DNA of 64,000 nucleotides from NCBI RefSeq assembly GCF_014646815.1, contig NZ_BMNZ01000003.1, positions 62,001 through 126,000 of the forward strand, written 5' to 3'. The notes below the pieces were generated by a model. That model had not been told where the DNA came from, did not search any database, and was given only the letters and a program-made list of their open reading frames with translations. Within the stretch, counting starts at the first letter, position 1, and each line of letters begins with the position of its first letter. The stretch comes from Terrabacter tumescens (GTDB lineage Bacteria; Actinomycetota; Actinomycetes; Actinomycetales; Dermatophilaceae). Made by a program: the position numbers and the translations under genes. This document shows, piece after piece, positions 30,753 to 37,967 of the stretch.

Positions 30753-31565
30753 ATGGAGGTGACACGCCGGCAGGCCCTGACCGCGGCGGCCGGGGCGGCC
30801 GTCGGTGCGGCGGGCGCAGTGGGCGCCCTCCGGCTCGAGGAGCACCTCGACCAGGACACGCCACTGCCCTTCTACGGCAGCCCCGTCAGCGCGATCCGAC
30901 CGGACCGGTCCGCGCCGGCAGCGGCGGCGGGATCGGTCGTGTGGGCGGGCTCGGGCACCGAGCGTCACGTCGCGCTGACCTTCGACGACGGTCCCCACCC
31001 GGACTGGACGCCGCGCGTGCTCGCGGCGCTCGCGGCCGAGGACGTGCCGGCCACGTTCTTCTGCCTCGGCCGCGACGTGCGCGACCACGGCGACCTGCAC
31101 CGCGAGAGCGTCGGACGCCACGAGCTGGCCAACCACACCTTCGAGCACCCCGACCTGGGGCGGCACGACTGGGCCGAGTGCCGCGACGAGATCGAGCGCA
31201 CCAGCCGCCTCATGAAGGACACGTACGGCGTCGCCCCCACGCTCTTCCGACCGCCGTACGGGCACGTCGGCGGTGCCGCCCTGCTCGCTGCCGCGGAGGC
31301 ACGCCTGACGACCGTCCTGTGGTCCGCCCAGGCGCGCGAGGACCTCGTCGCGGACCGTCCGGACGGCATCGTCGAGGACATCGCGGGGCAGGTGCGGCCC
31401 GGCTCCATCGTGCTCGCTCACGACACGGGGTCGCAGGACCGCCTCGTCACCATCGACCGGCTGCCCGCGATCATCCGCCGGCTCCGCGACGACGGCTACA
31501 CCTTCGTCACGGTCTCCGCCCTGCTGGCCGCCAGCGCGAGCGCCACGACCGCGAGCCACGGGTAG
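30753..31565 (+). CDS. Polysaccharide deacetylase family protein (exported)
   Basis: A protein of 270 aa. The N-terminus MEVTRRQALTAAAGAAVGAAG is a Tat-like signal with a twin Arg before a hydrophobic stretch. The NodB domain has motif 1 ALTFDDGPHPDWT (catalytic base and metal Asp), motif 2 HELANHTFEHPDL (metal His pair) and motif 3 FRPPYGHVG. Motif 5 includes IVLAHDTG. All zinc ligands appear intact, so deacetylation of N-acetylated cell-wall or extracellular glycans is likely. Its 3' end overlaps the opposite-strand DUF998 gene by 70 bp. Confidence 0.93.
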   Translation: MEVTRRQALTAAAGAAVGAAGAVGALRLEEHLDQDTPLPFYGSPVSAIRPDRSAPAAAAGSVVWAGSGTERHVALTFDDGPHPDWTPRVLAALAAEDVPATFFCLGRDVRDHGDLHRESVGRHELANHTFEHPDLGRHDWAECRDEIERTSRLMKDTYGVAPTLFRPPYGHVGGAALLAAAEARLTTVLWSAQAREDLVADRPDGIVEDIAGQVRPGSIVLAHDTGSQDRLVTIDRLPAIIRRLRDDGYTFVTVSALLAASASATTASHG

Positions 31566-32146
31566 GCGGGCCACAGGGCCAGACGCTCCAGGCCACCCAC
31601 CCACGTCGCGCCACCGAGGCGCAGGCCGAAACCGGCGGCCGCAGCGAGCGTCACCGCACCGACGACGAGCCCCGAGCCCGACACTGCGCGGCCCACGACC
31701 CGTGACCGCCGCAGCGCCACGGCCGTCACGAGGACGGCGAGCGGCTGCAGCACGAAGACGGGCAGCGCGGCGACGACGTGCCAACTGGGCTGCTGGTCCA
31801 CCGGCACCAGACCGACCGCAGCGGCCGCGAGCGCCGAGACGACCCACAGCACGACCGCCGCCGTCGCCCACCGCCCGGCACCGAGGGCGGGCCGCAGGAG
31901 CACCGCACCCGCCGCCCTGAGCAGCCCGAAGACGACGAAGGCCGCGTTCATCCCGACGTGCCACGGCGAGCACACGTCGACGAGCGACCCCGCGTGGCCC
32001 GGCGAGCAGGTCAGCATCCCGAGCGCACTGATCGTGTCGTCCCGCAGTGAGTAGGCCGCCGAGGCGCCGGCCGCGACGAGGAGCTCGGTGAGCAGGTAGG
32101 CCGGCTGCGCGAGCCAGCACGCCACTCCCGCGATCTGTCGTCGCAC
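31496..32146 (-). CDS. DUF998 membrane protein
   Basis: A protein of 216 aa with about six transmembrane helices. It shows the DUF998 landmarks SLRDDTISALGMLTC after the first helix and VCSPWHVGMNAAFVVFGLL between helices 2 and 3. Function unknown. GTG 32146 is chosen because TACGGT precedes it by 6 nt. The last 23 codons are antisense to the 3' end of the polysaccharide deacetylase gene. Confidence 0.88.
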   Translation of the reverse strand: MRRQIAGVACWLAQPAYLLTELLVAAGASAAYSLRDDTISALGMLTCSPGHAGSLVDVCSPWHVGMNAAFVVFGLLRAAGAVLLRPALGAGRWATAAVVLWVVSALAAAAVGLVPVDQQPSWHVVAALPVFVLQPLAVLVTAVALRRSRVVGRAVSGSGLVVGAVTLAAAAGFGLRLGGATWVGGLERLALWPAYPWLAVVALALAASRAETVTKV

Positions 32147-32152
32147 GCGCTG

Positions 32153-32158
32153 ACCGTA
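32153..32158 (-). promoter_or_regulatory. -10 element of the DUF998 gene
   Basis: TACGGT on the minus strand, 6 nt before GTG 32146. Confidence 0.5.
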
Positions 32159-32231
32159 CCCCGTCGACGGATGCGTCCGACCGGACCGACGGACCGCCAG
32201 AGCACGGCGGCACGGCGGTGACCAGGTGGGG

Positions 32232-32248
32232 CGACCACACGGCATACG
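32232..32248 (-). repeat. Extended GTATGCC motif, intergenic copy (variant)
   Basis: Minus strand CGTATGCCGTGTGGTCG, a 17-bp match to the copy at 35996-36012. It lies in the 284-bp region between the DUF998 gene and ccr. Confidence 0.6.
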
Positions 32249-32296
32249 ACCTCGTGGCGGTCCTGCGGACCACCTGCCCGACCCGGGCCGGGGCTC

Positions 32297-32310
32297 GTGA
32301 CCCAGGTCAC
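32297..32310. promoter_or_regulatory. Palindrome upstream of ccr
   Basis: GTGACC-CA-GGTCAC is a perfect inverted repeat 120 bp before the ccr start. Further GTGACC/GGTCAC half-sites occur at 32218 and 32344. It may be a regulator site; a candidate ccr -10 element (TACGTT, 32357-32362) lies downstream of it. Confidence 0.45.
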
Positions 32311-32430
32311 CTGTGGTGGCCGTCTCAGAACGGGCTACCCGCGGGTCACGTCTCGCTACGTTCGGTGGCACCACGCACTGGCTCGACACTGCCTCGACCC
32401 ACCAATGACGCTGCGACGTAAGGACCTTCA

Positions 32431-33771
32431 ATGCAGGCCATCCGCGACGCCATCCTCTCCGGCGACCGCACCCAGGAGACCTACGCGAACATCGAGATCC
32501 CCGCGACCTATCGCGGGGCCACCGTCCACAAGGACGAGGTCGGCATGTTCGAGGGGCTCGCCACGCGCGACAAGGACCCCCGGAAGTCCCTGCACATCGA
32601 CGAGGTACCCGTCCCCGAGCTCGCGCCGGGCGAGGCGCTCGTCGCCGTGATGGCGAGCGCCATCAACTACAACACCGTGTGGACCTCGATCTTCGAGCCG
32701 GTCTCGACGTTCGGCTTCCTCGAGCGCTACGGCCGCATGTCGGAGTTCTCCAAGCGCCACGACCTGCCCTACCACGTCGTCGGCTCCGACCTCGCGGGCG
32801 TCATCCTGCGCACCGGACCCGGCGTCACCAAGTGGAAGCCGGGCACCGAGGTCGTCGCGCACTGCCTGTCGGTCGAGCTCGAGGACGCCGAGGGCCACAA
32901 CGACACGATGATGGACCCGCAGCAGCGGATCTGGGGCTTCGAGACGAACTTCGGCGGCCTCGCCGAGCTGGCGGTCGTCAAGGCCAACCAGCTGATGCCC
33001 AAGCCCGCCCACCTGACGTGGGAGGAGGCGGCCTCGCCCGGGCTCGTCAACAGCACCGCCTACCGCCAGCTCGTCTCCAAGAACGGCGCCGCGATGAAGC
33101 TCGGCGACCGGGTCCTCATCTGGGGCGCATCGGGCGGCCTCGGCTCCTACGCCACCCAGATGGCCCTCGCCGGCGGCGCCACCCCGATCTGCGTCGTCTC
33201 CTCGCCCGAGAAGGCCGAGATCTGCCGCTCCATGGGCGCCGAGCTCATCATCGACCGCAACGCCGAGGGCTACCGCTTCTGGAACGACGAGGGCACCGAG
33301 CAGGACCCGCGCGAGTGGCAGCGGCTCGGCAAGAAGATCCGCGAGCTCACCGGGGGCTACGACGTCGACATCGTCTTCGAGCACCCGGGCCGCGAGACCT
33401 TCGGCGCCAGCGTCTACGTCGCGCGCAAGGGCGGCACCATCGTCACGTGCGCCTCGACGTCGGGCTACATGCACGAGTACGACAACCGCTACCTCTGGAT
33501 GAACCTCAAGCGGATCGTCAGCTCGCACTTCGCCAACTACCGCGAGGCGTGGGAGGCCAACGAGCTGATCAACCGCGGCCTCATCCACCCGACGCTGAGC
33601 AAGACCTACACGCTCGACGAGGTCGGCCAGGCGGCGCTCGACGTCCACCGCAACGCCCACCAGGGCAAGGTCGGCGTGCTGACGCTCTCCCCCGAGCCGG
33701 GCCTGGGCGTCACCGACCCGGACAAGCGCGCGGGCTTCGCGGCGGCGATCAACCGGTTCGCCGACCAGTAG
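32431..33771 (+). CDS. ccrA: Crotonyl-CoA carboxylase/reductase
   Basis: A protein of 446 aa, the usual Ccr length. This MDR-family enzyme reductively carboxylates crotonyl-CoA to ethylmalonyl-CoA with NADPH. It shows INYNTVWTSIFEPVSTFGFLERYGR, HVVGSDLAGVILRTGPGVTKWKPGTEVVAHC, the nucleotide loop LIWGASGGLGSYATQMALAGGA and VFEHPGRETFGASVYVARKGGTIVTCASTSGYMHEYDNRYLWMNLKRIVSSHFANY, all specific to Ccr rather than ordinary quinone reductases. AAGGAC precedes the ATG. It is the committed step of the ethylmalonyl-CoA pathway; the mutase (41648) and epimerase (28970) are in the same window. Confidence 0.97.
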   Translation: MQAIRDAILSGDRTQETYANIEIPATYRGATVHKDEVGMFEGLATRDKDPRKSLHIDEVPVPELAPGEALVAVMASAINYNTVWTSIFEPVSTFGFLERYGRMSEFSKRHDLPYHVVGSDLAGVILRTGPGVTKWKPGTEVVAHCLSVELEDAEGHNDTMMDPQQRIWGFETNFGGLAELAVVKANQLMPKPAHLTWEEAASPGLVNSTAYRQLVSKNGAAMKLGDRVLIWGASGGLGSYATQMALAGGATPICVVSSPEKAEICRSMGAELIIDRNAEGYRFWNDEGTEQDPREWQRLGKKIRELTGGYDVDIVFEHPGRETFGASVYVARKGGTIVTCASTSGYMHEYDNRYLWMNLKRIVSSHFANYREAWEANELINRGLIHPTLSKTYTLDEVGQAALDVHRNAHQGKVGVLTLSPEPGLGVTDPDKRAGFAAAINRFADQ

Positions 33772-33805
33772 GCCGCGCGACCCGAGCGACCCGAGCGACC
33801 CGTCA

Positions 33806-33848
33806 CGACGAGGGCCGGCCCACCGTCACGGTGGACCGGCCCTCGTCG
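33806..33848. terminator. Bidirectional hairpin after ccr
   Basis: Arms of 21 bases with one mismatch, closing on CCACCGT-C-ACGGTGG, between ccr and the convergent SRPBCC gene. Confidence 0.8.
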
Positions 33849-33875
33849 CGTGCGCTAGTCGTGGTGACCAGGGCG

Positions 33876-34307
33876 TCAGCGCGCGTCGAGCACCCGCGTC
33901 AGCTGCTCCTCGGTGTCGTTCGCCAGCTTCTCGAAGACGAGCTTCATCGCGGGCGCCGCGAGGTTGGCGAGGCCGTGCATGTCGAGGTCGGCGTGGTAGG
34001 TGATCTCGCTGCCCTCGCCGGACGGCAGCACGGTGATCGTGTCGGTCGAGGTGGCGCTGTCGTTGCGGCCGACCAGCACGACCCGCGAGTCGGTGAGCTC
34101 GGTCAGCTCGTAGTCAAGCTCGGTCGTCACGCCGGCGATCTTGGAGACGTTGTGCCACCGCGAGCCGACCGCGACGGGTCCGTCGCCGACGCGGGTGCAC
34201 GACTCCGTGCCCGGGTCCCACTCCTCGGCGTTCGCGAAGTCCTTGAGGTAGTCGATGACGGCCGCCGGTGCGGGTCGGACGGTGAAGCTGCGGGTGACGC
34301 TGGGCAT
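33876..34307 (-). CDS. SRPBCC (polyketide cyclase/START-like) family protein
   Basis: A protein of 143 aa. The fold pattern is clear: SVTRSFTVRPAPAAVIDYLKDFANAEEWDPGTESCTRVG at the start, VGSRWHNVSKIAG, a strand series, and a long C-terminal helix APAMKLVFEKLANDTEEQLTRVL. Such proteins bind hydrophobic ligands or act in aromatic/lipid metabolism; the ligand here is unknown. GAGGAG precedes the ATG. Monocistronic. Confidence 0.88.
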   Translation of the reverse strand: MPSVTRSFTVRPAPAAVIDYLKDFANAEEWDPGTESCTRVGDGPVAVGSRWHNVSKIAGVTTELDYELTELTDSRVVLVGRNDSATSTDTITVLPSGEGSEITYHADLDMHGLANLAAPAMKLVFEKLANDTEEQLTRVLDAR

Positions 34308-34391
34308 GGGTGCTCCTCGTGCTGGGCTGGGTGCGTGGCGGTCGGGTGGCGCTCGGGGCGTCACGGAGTTCTCATTCACCCCTGCCGTACC

Positions 34392-34406
34392 CGTATGCCG
34401 GGTGCC
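34392..34406 (+). repeat. Extended GTATGCC motif, intergenic copy
   Basis: CGTATGCCGGGTGCC, in the divergent region between the SRPBCC gene and the AI-2E transporter gene. Confidence 0.55.
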
Positions 34407-34498
34407 TCGGATCGCCGGCGCACCCGGCCCCGCCGTGGCGGGTCCGGAACCGGGCTGACACGCCTCGGTCATCCCGGGCTCGCGCGAGGCGCCTGACG

Positions 34499-34504
34499 TA
34501 GGCT
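34499..34504 (+). promoter_or_regulatory. -10 element of the AI-2E transporter gene
   Basis: TAGGCT ends 7 nt before GTG 34512. Confidence 0.55.
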
Positions 34505-34511
34505 CGCGACC

Positions 34512-35963
34512 GTGAGCATCTGGGGACGGTGGACGCGCTACCGCCGCGCCCAGCGCGCCCGGATGGACGAGTTCCGGGCCCGCGACCTCGGCTTCGACGA
34601 GAACGCCTCGCACGCGGCCTACGGCGCCCCCGCGGCGCCGGGAGATTCACAGGACGCACGCCCCGACACCGGTCCGTCGGCGGCGCGGTCGCCCGAGCCT
34701 GACCTCCTGGCCGACGCGCTCCCCCTCGACACCACCGAGGCCGACACCACGGGCGCCGACAGCACGGGCGTCGACACCGGTACCAGGGGCGCCGGCACCG
34801 AGCCGACGCCGCCGGGCGTGGCCGCCCCGCCCGCCCTGTCCGCCCCGTCCGCCCCGTCCGACGCACCCGGCGACGGCAAGCGGGGCAAGGGACCGCGCAA
34901 GGACTTCGGCCAGAGTGGCACACCCTTCAACCGGCAGTCGCCCTTCTACATCGGGTTCGTGGGCGCCATCGGTGTGCTCACGGCCTACGCCGTCGTGCAG
35001 GCCGTCGGTCGTCTCGGCACGGTCATCACGCTGCTCGTCATCTCCTTCTTCCTGACGCTGGCGCTCAACCCGCTCGTCGAGGCGCTGACCCGCCGCAGCG
35101 TGCGTCGCGGCTGGGCCGTGACCATCGTCTTCCTCGGTGTCCTGGCGGTCTTCACGCTCGTCGGGTGGGTCGTCATCCCACCGGTCGCCCAGCAGGGCAG
35201 CGAGCTCGCGACCAACGCGCCGCGGATGTTCGACAACCTGCTCGCCAACCCATGGGTGCAGGACGTCGATCACCGATACCAGCTCGTCCAGCGCATCCAG
35301 GAGGAGGTCAACAAGCGGGTCGCCGACGGCAACCTCTGGGCGGGCGTCTTCGGCGGGGTCCTCGACGCCGGCAAGGTCATCGCGTCCGGCGTCTTCAGCG
35401 GCCTGACCGTCCTCGTCCTCACCCTCTACTTCCTGGCCTCGCTCCCGGCGGTCAAGCAGGCGGCATACGCCCTCGTCCCGGCCAGTCGCCGGCCGCGCAC
35501 CGTGTCGCTGGCCGAGGAGGTCATGCGGCGCGTCGGGTCCTACGCCATCGGCCAGGTGGCGGTCGCCGCGATCAACGCGTTCTTCGCCTGGATCATGATG
35601 AGCCTCATCGGCCTGAAGTTCGCGGCCGTGCTCGCCGTGGCGGTCGGCTTCCTCGGCCTCGTGCCGATGATCGGCGCCACGCTCGGCGCGTCGGTCGTGG
35701 CCATCGTCGCGTTCTTCGACGAGCCCAAGAAGGCGCTCATCGTCATCATCTACTTCATCGTCTACCAGCAGATCGAGAACTACGCCGTCATGCCGCGCAT
35801 CATGCAGCGGACCGTGGCGGTGCCGGGGGCGGTGACCGTCGTCGCCGCGCTCGCCGGGGGCGCGCTGCTCGGCATCCTCGGCGCGCTTCTGGCGATCCCC
35901 TTCGCCGCGGGCGCGCTGCTGCTCTACGAGGAGGTCCTCGTTCCCCGGCAGCGTCGGCACTAG
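34512..35963 (+). CDS. AI-2E family transporter
   Basis: A protein of 483 aa. The first 135 residues are a polar, Pro/Ala/Thr/Asp-rich cytoplasmic extension ending KDFGQSGTPFNRQSPFYIGF. Then come seven to eight membrane helices typical of the AI-2E (YdiK/PerM) family, with LALNPLVEALTRRSVRRGWAV, the periplasmic helical domain, YAIGQVAVAAINAFFAWIMM and YQQIENYAVMPRIMQRTVAVPGAVTVVAALAGGALLGILGALLAIP. Members export AI-2, Na+/H+ or other solutes; this one's substrate is unknown. The long N-terminal tail is unusual for the family. Confidence 0.92.
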   Translation: MSIWGRWTRYRRAQRARMDEFRARDLGFDENASHAAYGAPAAPGDSQDARPDTGPSAARSPEPDLLADALPLDTTEADTTGADSTGVDTGTRGAGTEPTPPGVAAPPALSAPSAPSDAPGDGKRGKGPRKDFGQSGTPFNRQSPFYIGFVGAIGVLTAYAVVQAVGRLGTVITLLVISFFLTLALNPLVEALTRRSVRRGWAVTIVFLGVLAVFTLVGWVVIPPVAQQGSELATNAPRMFDNLLANPWVQDVDHRYQLVQRIQEEVNKRVADGNLWAGVFGGVLDAGKVIASGVFSGLTVLVLTLYFLASLPAVKQAAYALVPASRRPRTVSLAEEVMRRVGSYAIGQVAVAAINAFFAWIMMSLIGLKFAAVLAVAVGFLGLVPMIGATLGASVVAIVAFFDEPKKALIVIIYFIVYQQIENYAVMPRIMQRTVAVPGAVTVVAALAGGALLGILGALLAIPFAAGALLLYEEVLVPRQRRH

Positions 35964-35971
35964 CGGCGGCC

Positions 35972-36919
35972 CTAGGCTTCGGCGCCCACCGATGGCGTAT
36001 GCCGTGTGGTCGGCGAGGGCACGGCCGGTGCCGTCGCGGAGGGGTCCGTGTCGCGCTGCTCCAGCGCGCTGACGACGGCGGCCATGTCGAGGCCACCCAG
36101 CCCGGCAGCCTCCGTGGCACGGAACAGCTCCCGGGTCGCGTCGAGCAGGGGGCTCGCGGCCCCGACGCCACGGGCCGCATCGGCGATGAGGCGCGTGTTG
36201 GTGTGCACGTCCTTGACGGCCGCCTGGGGCTCGAAGTCTCCGGCCACCAGCTTGGCCAGCTTCACGCAGGACACCGCGCTGGCCATGGGTCCGGAGTCGA
36301 GTGCCCTCCGGAACAGCTCGAGGTCGAGGCCGAGTCGGTCGGCGAGGTGGTAGGCCTCGGCCAGCCCGGCGACCATGGTGCAGAGGTAGAGGTTGACCGC
36401 CAGCTTGGTGCCGGTTCCGGCGGGCACGGCGCCGCAGCGCAGGACCTCGCGACACATCGGCGCGAGCAGGGGCTCGACCCGGTCCAGCACGGCCTCCCGG
36501 CCGGCCACGAGCGCGACGAGCTCGCCGCGCTCGGCAGGGATCCGCGAGCCCGAGACCGGCGCCTCGACGTAGTCACCGCCGGCCGCCTCGACGTCGCGCC
36601 CGAGCCCGGCCGAGTATCCCGGCGACGTCGTGCCGAGGTGCACGACCGTGCGACCCGAGACCATCGCGTCGAAGGCGTCGGTGGCGCGCTCGAGGACCGC
36701 GTCGATCGCAGCCTCGTGGGCCAACATGAGGAACACGACGTCGCTCGACGCGAGGACGGCGGCCGGCGAGGGCTGCGCCGTTGCCCCGAGCGCCACGAGC
36801 GCCTCGACCGCCTCCGGCGACCGGTTCCACACGGACAGAGGCGTGCCCGAGCGACGGAGGTTCGAGGCCATGGGGCGGCCCATGATGCCCAGACCGATGA
36901 ATCCGACCCTGACGTCCAC
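35972..36919 (-). CDS. 3-hydroxyisobutyrate dehydrogenase family oxidoreductase
   Basis: A protein of 315 aa of the beta-hydroxyacid dehydrogenase family. It starts VDVRVGFIGLGIMGRPMASNLRRSG with the GxGxxG NAD(P) loop. The substrate motif is EAPVSGSRIPAERGELVALVAG, the catalytic Lys is in GTGTKLAVNLYLCTM and DVHTNTRLI lies in the C-terminal helical domain. GTG 36919 has GGAGG upstream. It diverges from a TetR gene with two operators between them, so it is likely induced by that regulator's ligand. The C-terminus is polar and unstructured. Confidence 0.9.
   Translation of the reverse strand: MDVRVGFIGLGIMGRPMASNLRRSGTPLSVWNRSPEAVEALVALGATAQPSPAAVLASSDVVFLMLAHEAAIDAVLERATDAFDAMVSGRTVVHLGTTSPGYSAGLGRDVEAAGGDYVEAPVSGSRIPAERGELVALVAGREAVLDRVEPLLAPMCREVLRCGAVPAGTGTKLAVNLYLCTMVAGLAEAYHLADRLGLDLELFRRALDSGPMASAVSCVKLAKLVAGDFEPQAAVKDVHTNTRLIADAARGVGAASPLLDATRELFRATEAAGLGGLDMAAVVSALEQRDTDPSATAPAVPSPTTRHTPSVGAEA
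35996..36012 (+). repeat. Extended GTATGCC motif (variant), inside the 3' end of the dehydrogenase gene
   Basis: CGTATGCCGTGTGGTCG, same 17 bases as the minus-strand copy at 32232-32248. It lies in the codons for the unstructured C-terminus of the minus-strand gene. Confidence 0.55.
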
Positions 36920-36944
36920 GACGACCTCCACCCACGCCCAACTC

Positions 36945-36964
36945 ACTATGACAGTCGTCATAGT
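36945..36964. promoter_or_regulatory. TetR operator candidate, site 1
   Basis: ACTATGAC-AGTC-GTCATAGT inverted repeat, core ATGAC-N4-GTCAT, between the divergent dehydrogenase and TetR genes. Confidence 0.75.
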
Positions 36965-36976
36965 AGCGCCGTAGTC

Positions 36977-36990
36977 ATGACAGGTGTCAT
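36977..36990. promoter_or_regulatory. TetR operator candidate, site 2
   Basis: ATGAC-AGGT-GTCAT repeats the core of site 1 with centres 29 bp apart. Confidence 0.7.
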
Positions 36991-37021
36991 AGTCGGACCA
37001 GCATCGAGCACCGGAGGGCAG

Positions 37022-37600
37022 ATGGCAGCCACCAGCCGCGGGCACCGCGAGCGCATCGTCTACGAGACCGCCCAGCACCTGCGCCGGTCCGGGGTCGGGG
37101 GCACGGGCCTCCGGCAGGTGGTCGCCGATGCCGGGGCGCCGCGCGGCTCCCTCCAGCACTACTTCCCGGGCGGCAAGGACCAGCTCGTCGGCGAGGCGCT
37201 CGACTGGGCCGGCACGTGGGCGGCTCAGCGGGTCGAGGAGCACGTCGCCCGGATGAGGCGTCCGACGCCCGCACGGCTCTTCACGGCGATGACCCAGGAC
37301 TGGGCGCGCGACCTCGAGGCCCGGGACCACGCACGCGGCTGCCCCGTCGCAGCGGCGGTCGTCGACTGCGCCGACACCAACCCAGCGGTGCGGGAGGCCG
37401 CTGCGTCGGCCCTCGAGACGTGGCGGCGGCCCATCACCGCTGCACTGGTGTCCATGGGACGCCCCCGGCGCCGGGCCGACGCGCTGTCGACCCTCATGCT
37501 GTGCGCCCTCGAGGGCGCCATCGTGCTGGCGCGCGCCCAGCGCGACACGGCCCCCCTTCGCCTCGTGGCCCGAGAGCTCGCACCGGTCCTCGACGCCTGA
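37022..37600 (+). CDS. TetR family regulator (LmrA/YxaF type)
   Basis: A protein of 192 aa. The DNA-binding domain reads RIVYETAQHLRRSGVGGTGLRQVVADAGAPRGSLQHYFPGGKDQLVGEAL, whose GAPRGSLQHYFPGGK recognition segment is typical of the LmrA/YxaF branch. The C-terminal domain has RGCPVAAAVVDCAD, also typical. A GGAGGG ribosome site precedes the ATG. It diverges from the dehydrogenase gene, with two matching operators between, indicating autoregulation and control of that gene. Confidence 0.93.
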   Translation: MAATSRGHRERIVYETAQHLRRSGVGGTGLRQVVADAGAPRGSLQHYFPGGKDQLVGEALDWAGTWAAQRVEEHVARMRRPTPARLFTAMTQDWARDLEARDHARGCPVAAAVVDCADTNPAVREAAASALETWRRPITAALVSMGRPRRRADALSTLMLCALEGAIVLARAQRDTAPLRLVARELAPVLDA

Positions 37601-37605
37601 CTGCG

Positions 37606-37634
37606 TCGACCCGGCCCCACGGGCTCCGGGTCGA
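37606..37634. terminator. Hairpin between the TetR gene and the zinc-ribbon-like gene
   Basis: TCGACCCGG pairs with CCGGGTCGA around an 11-nt loop between two convergent genes. Confidence 0.6.
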
Positions 37635-37642
37635 GAGGGACG

Positions 37643-37951
37643 TCAGCGGTAGGAGTTGCCGGGCGGCCGGGCGTCACGGCGCTGCCAGCACCCGGTGTGC
37701 CAGTGCCGCCGGTCGCCGAGACCGCCGACGCCCTCCGCCGGCCACACGACGACGTGCGGCACGCCGGGCGGGATGTCCTGCTGGCAGCCGGGGCACAGGT
37801 AGTCGCGGGTGGCGGTCGCCCCGCTCACGGAGCGCACGGTCCAGCGCGTGCCGGCATACGACTCCTCGCGGGTCGATCCGCCCTGGATCCGCGTCACGTC
37901 CAGCGGCACGTGCTCGCGCGCGTGCTTGCTGGGACGACGGCGCGAGGGCAT
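37643..37951 (-). CDS. Small conserved zinc-ribbon-like protein
   Basis: A protein of 102 aa. The central part YLCPGCQQDIPPGVPHVVVWPAEG and GDRRHWHTGCWQRRD supply a C-x2-C and an H-x3-C pair that could bind zinc. Short proteins of this pattern are widespread in actinobacteria without assigned function. TACGCT lies 6 nt before the ATG, giving a leaderless start. The 3-hydroxyacyl-CoA dehydrogenase gene ends 16 nt upstream. Confidence 0.8.
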   Translation of the reverse strand: MPSRRRPSKHAREHVPLDVTRIQGGSTREESYAGTRWTVRSVSGATATRDYLCPGCQQDIPPGVPHVVVWPAEGVGGLGDRRHWHTGCWQRRDARPPGNSYR

Positions 37952-37957
37952 GGACCC

Positions 37958-37963
37958 AGCGTA
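37958..37963 (-). promoter_or_regulatory. -10 element of the zinc-ribbon-like gene
   Basis: TACGCT on the minus strand, 6 nt before ATG 37951; it overlaps the gap after the upstream dehydrogenase gene. Confidence 0.5.
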
Positions 37964-37967
37964 GGTG

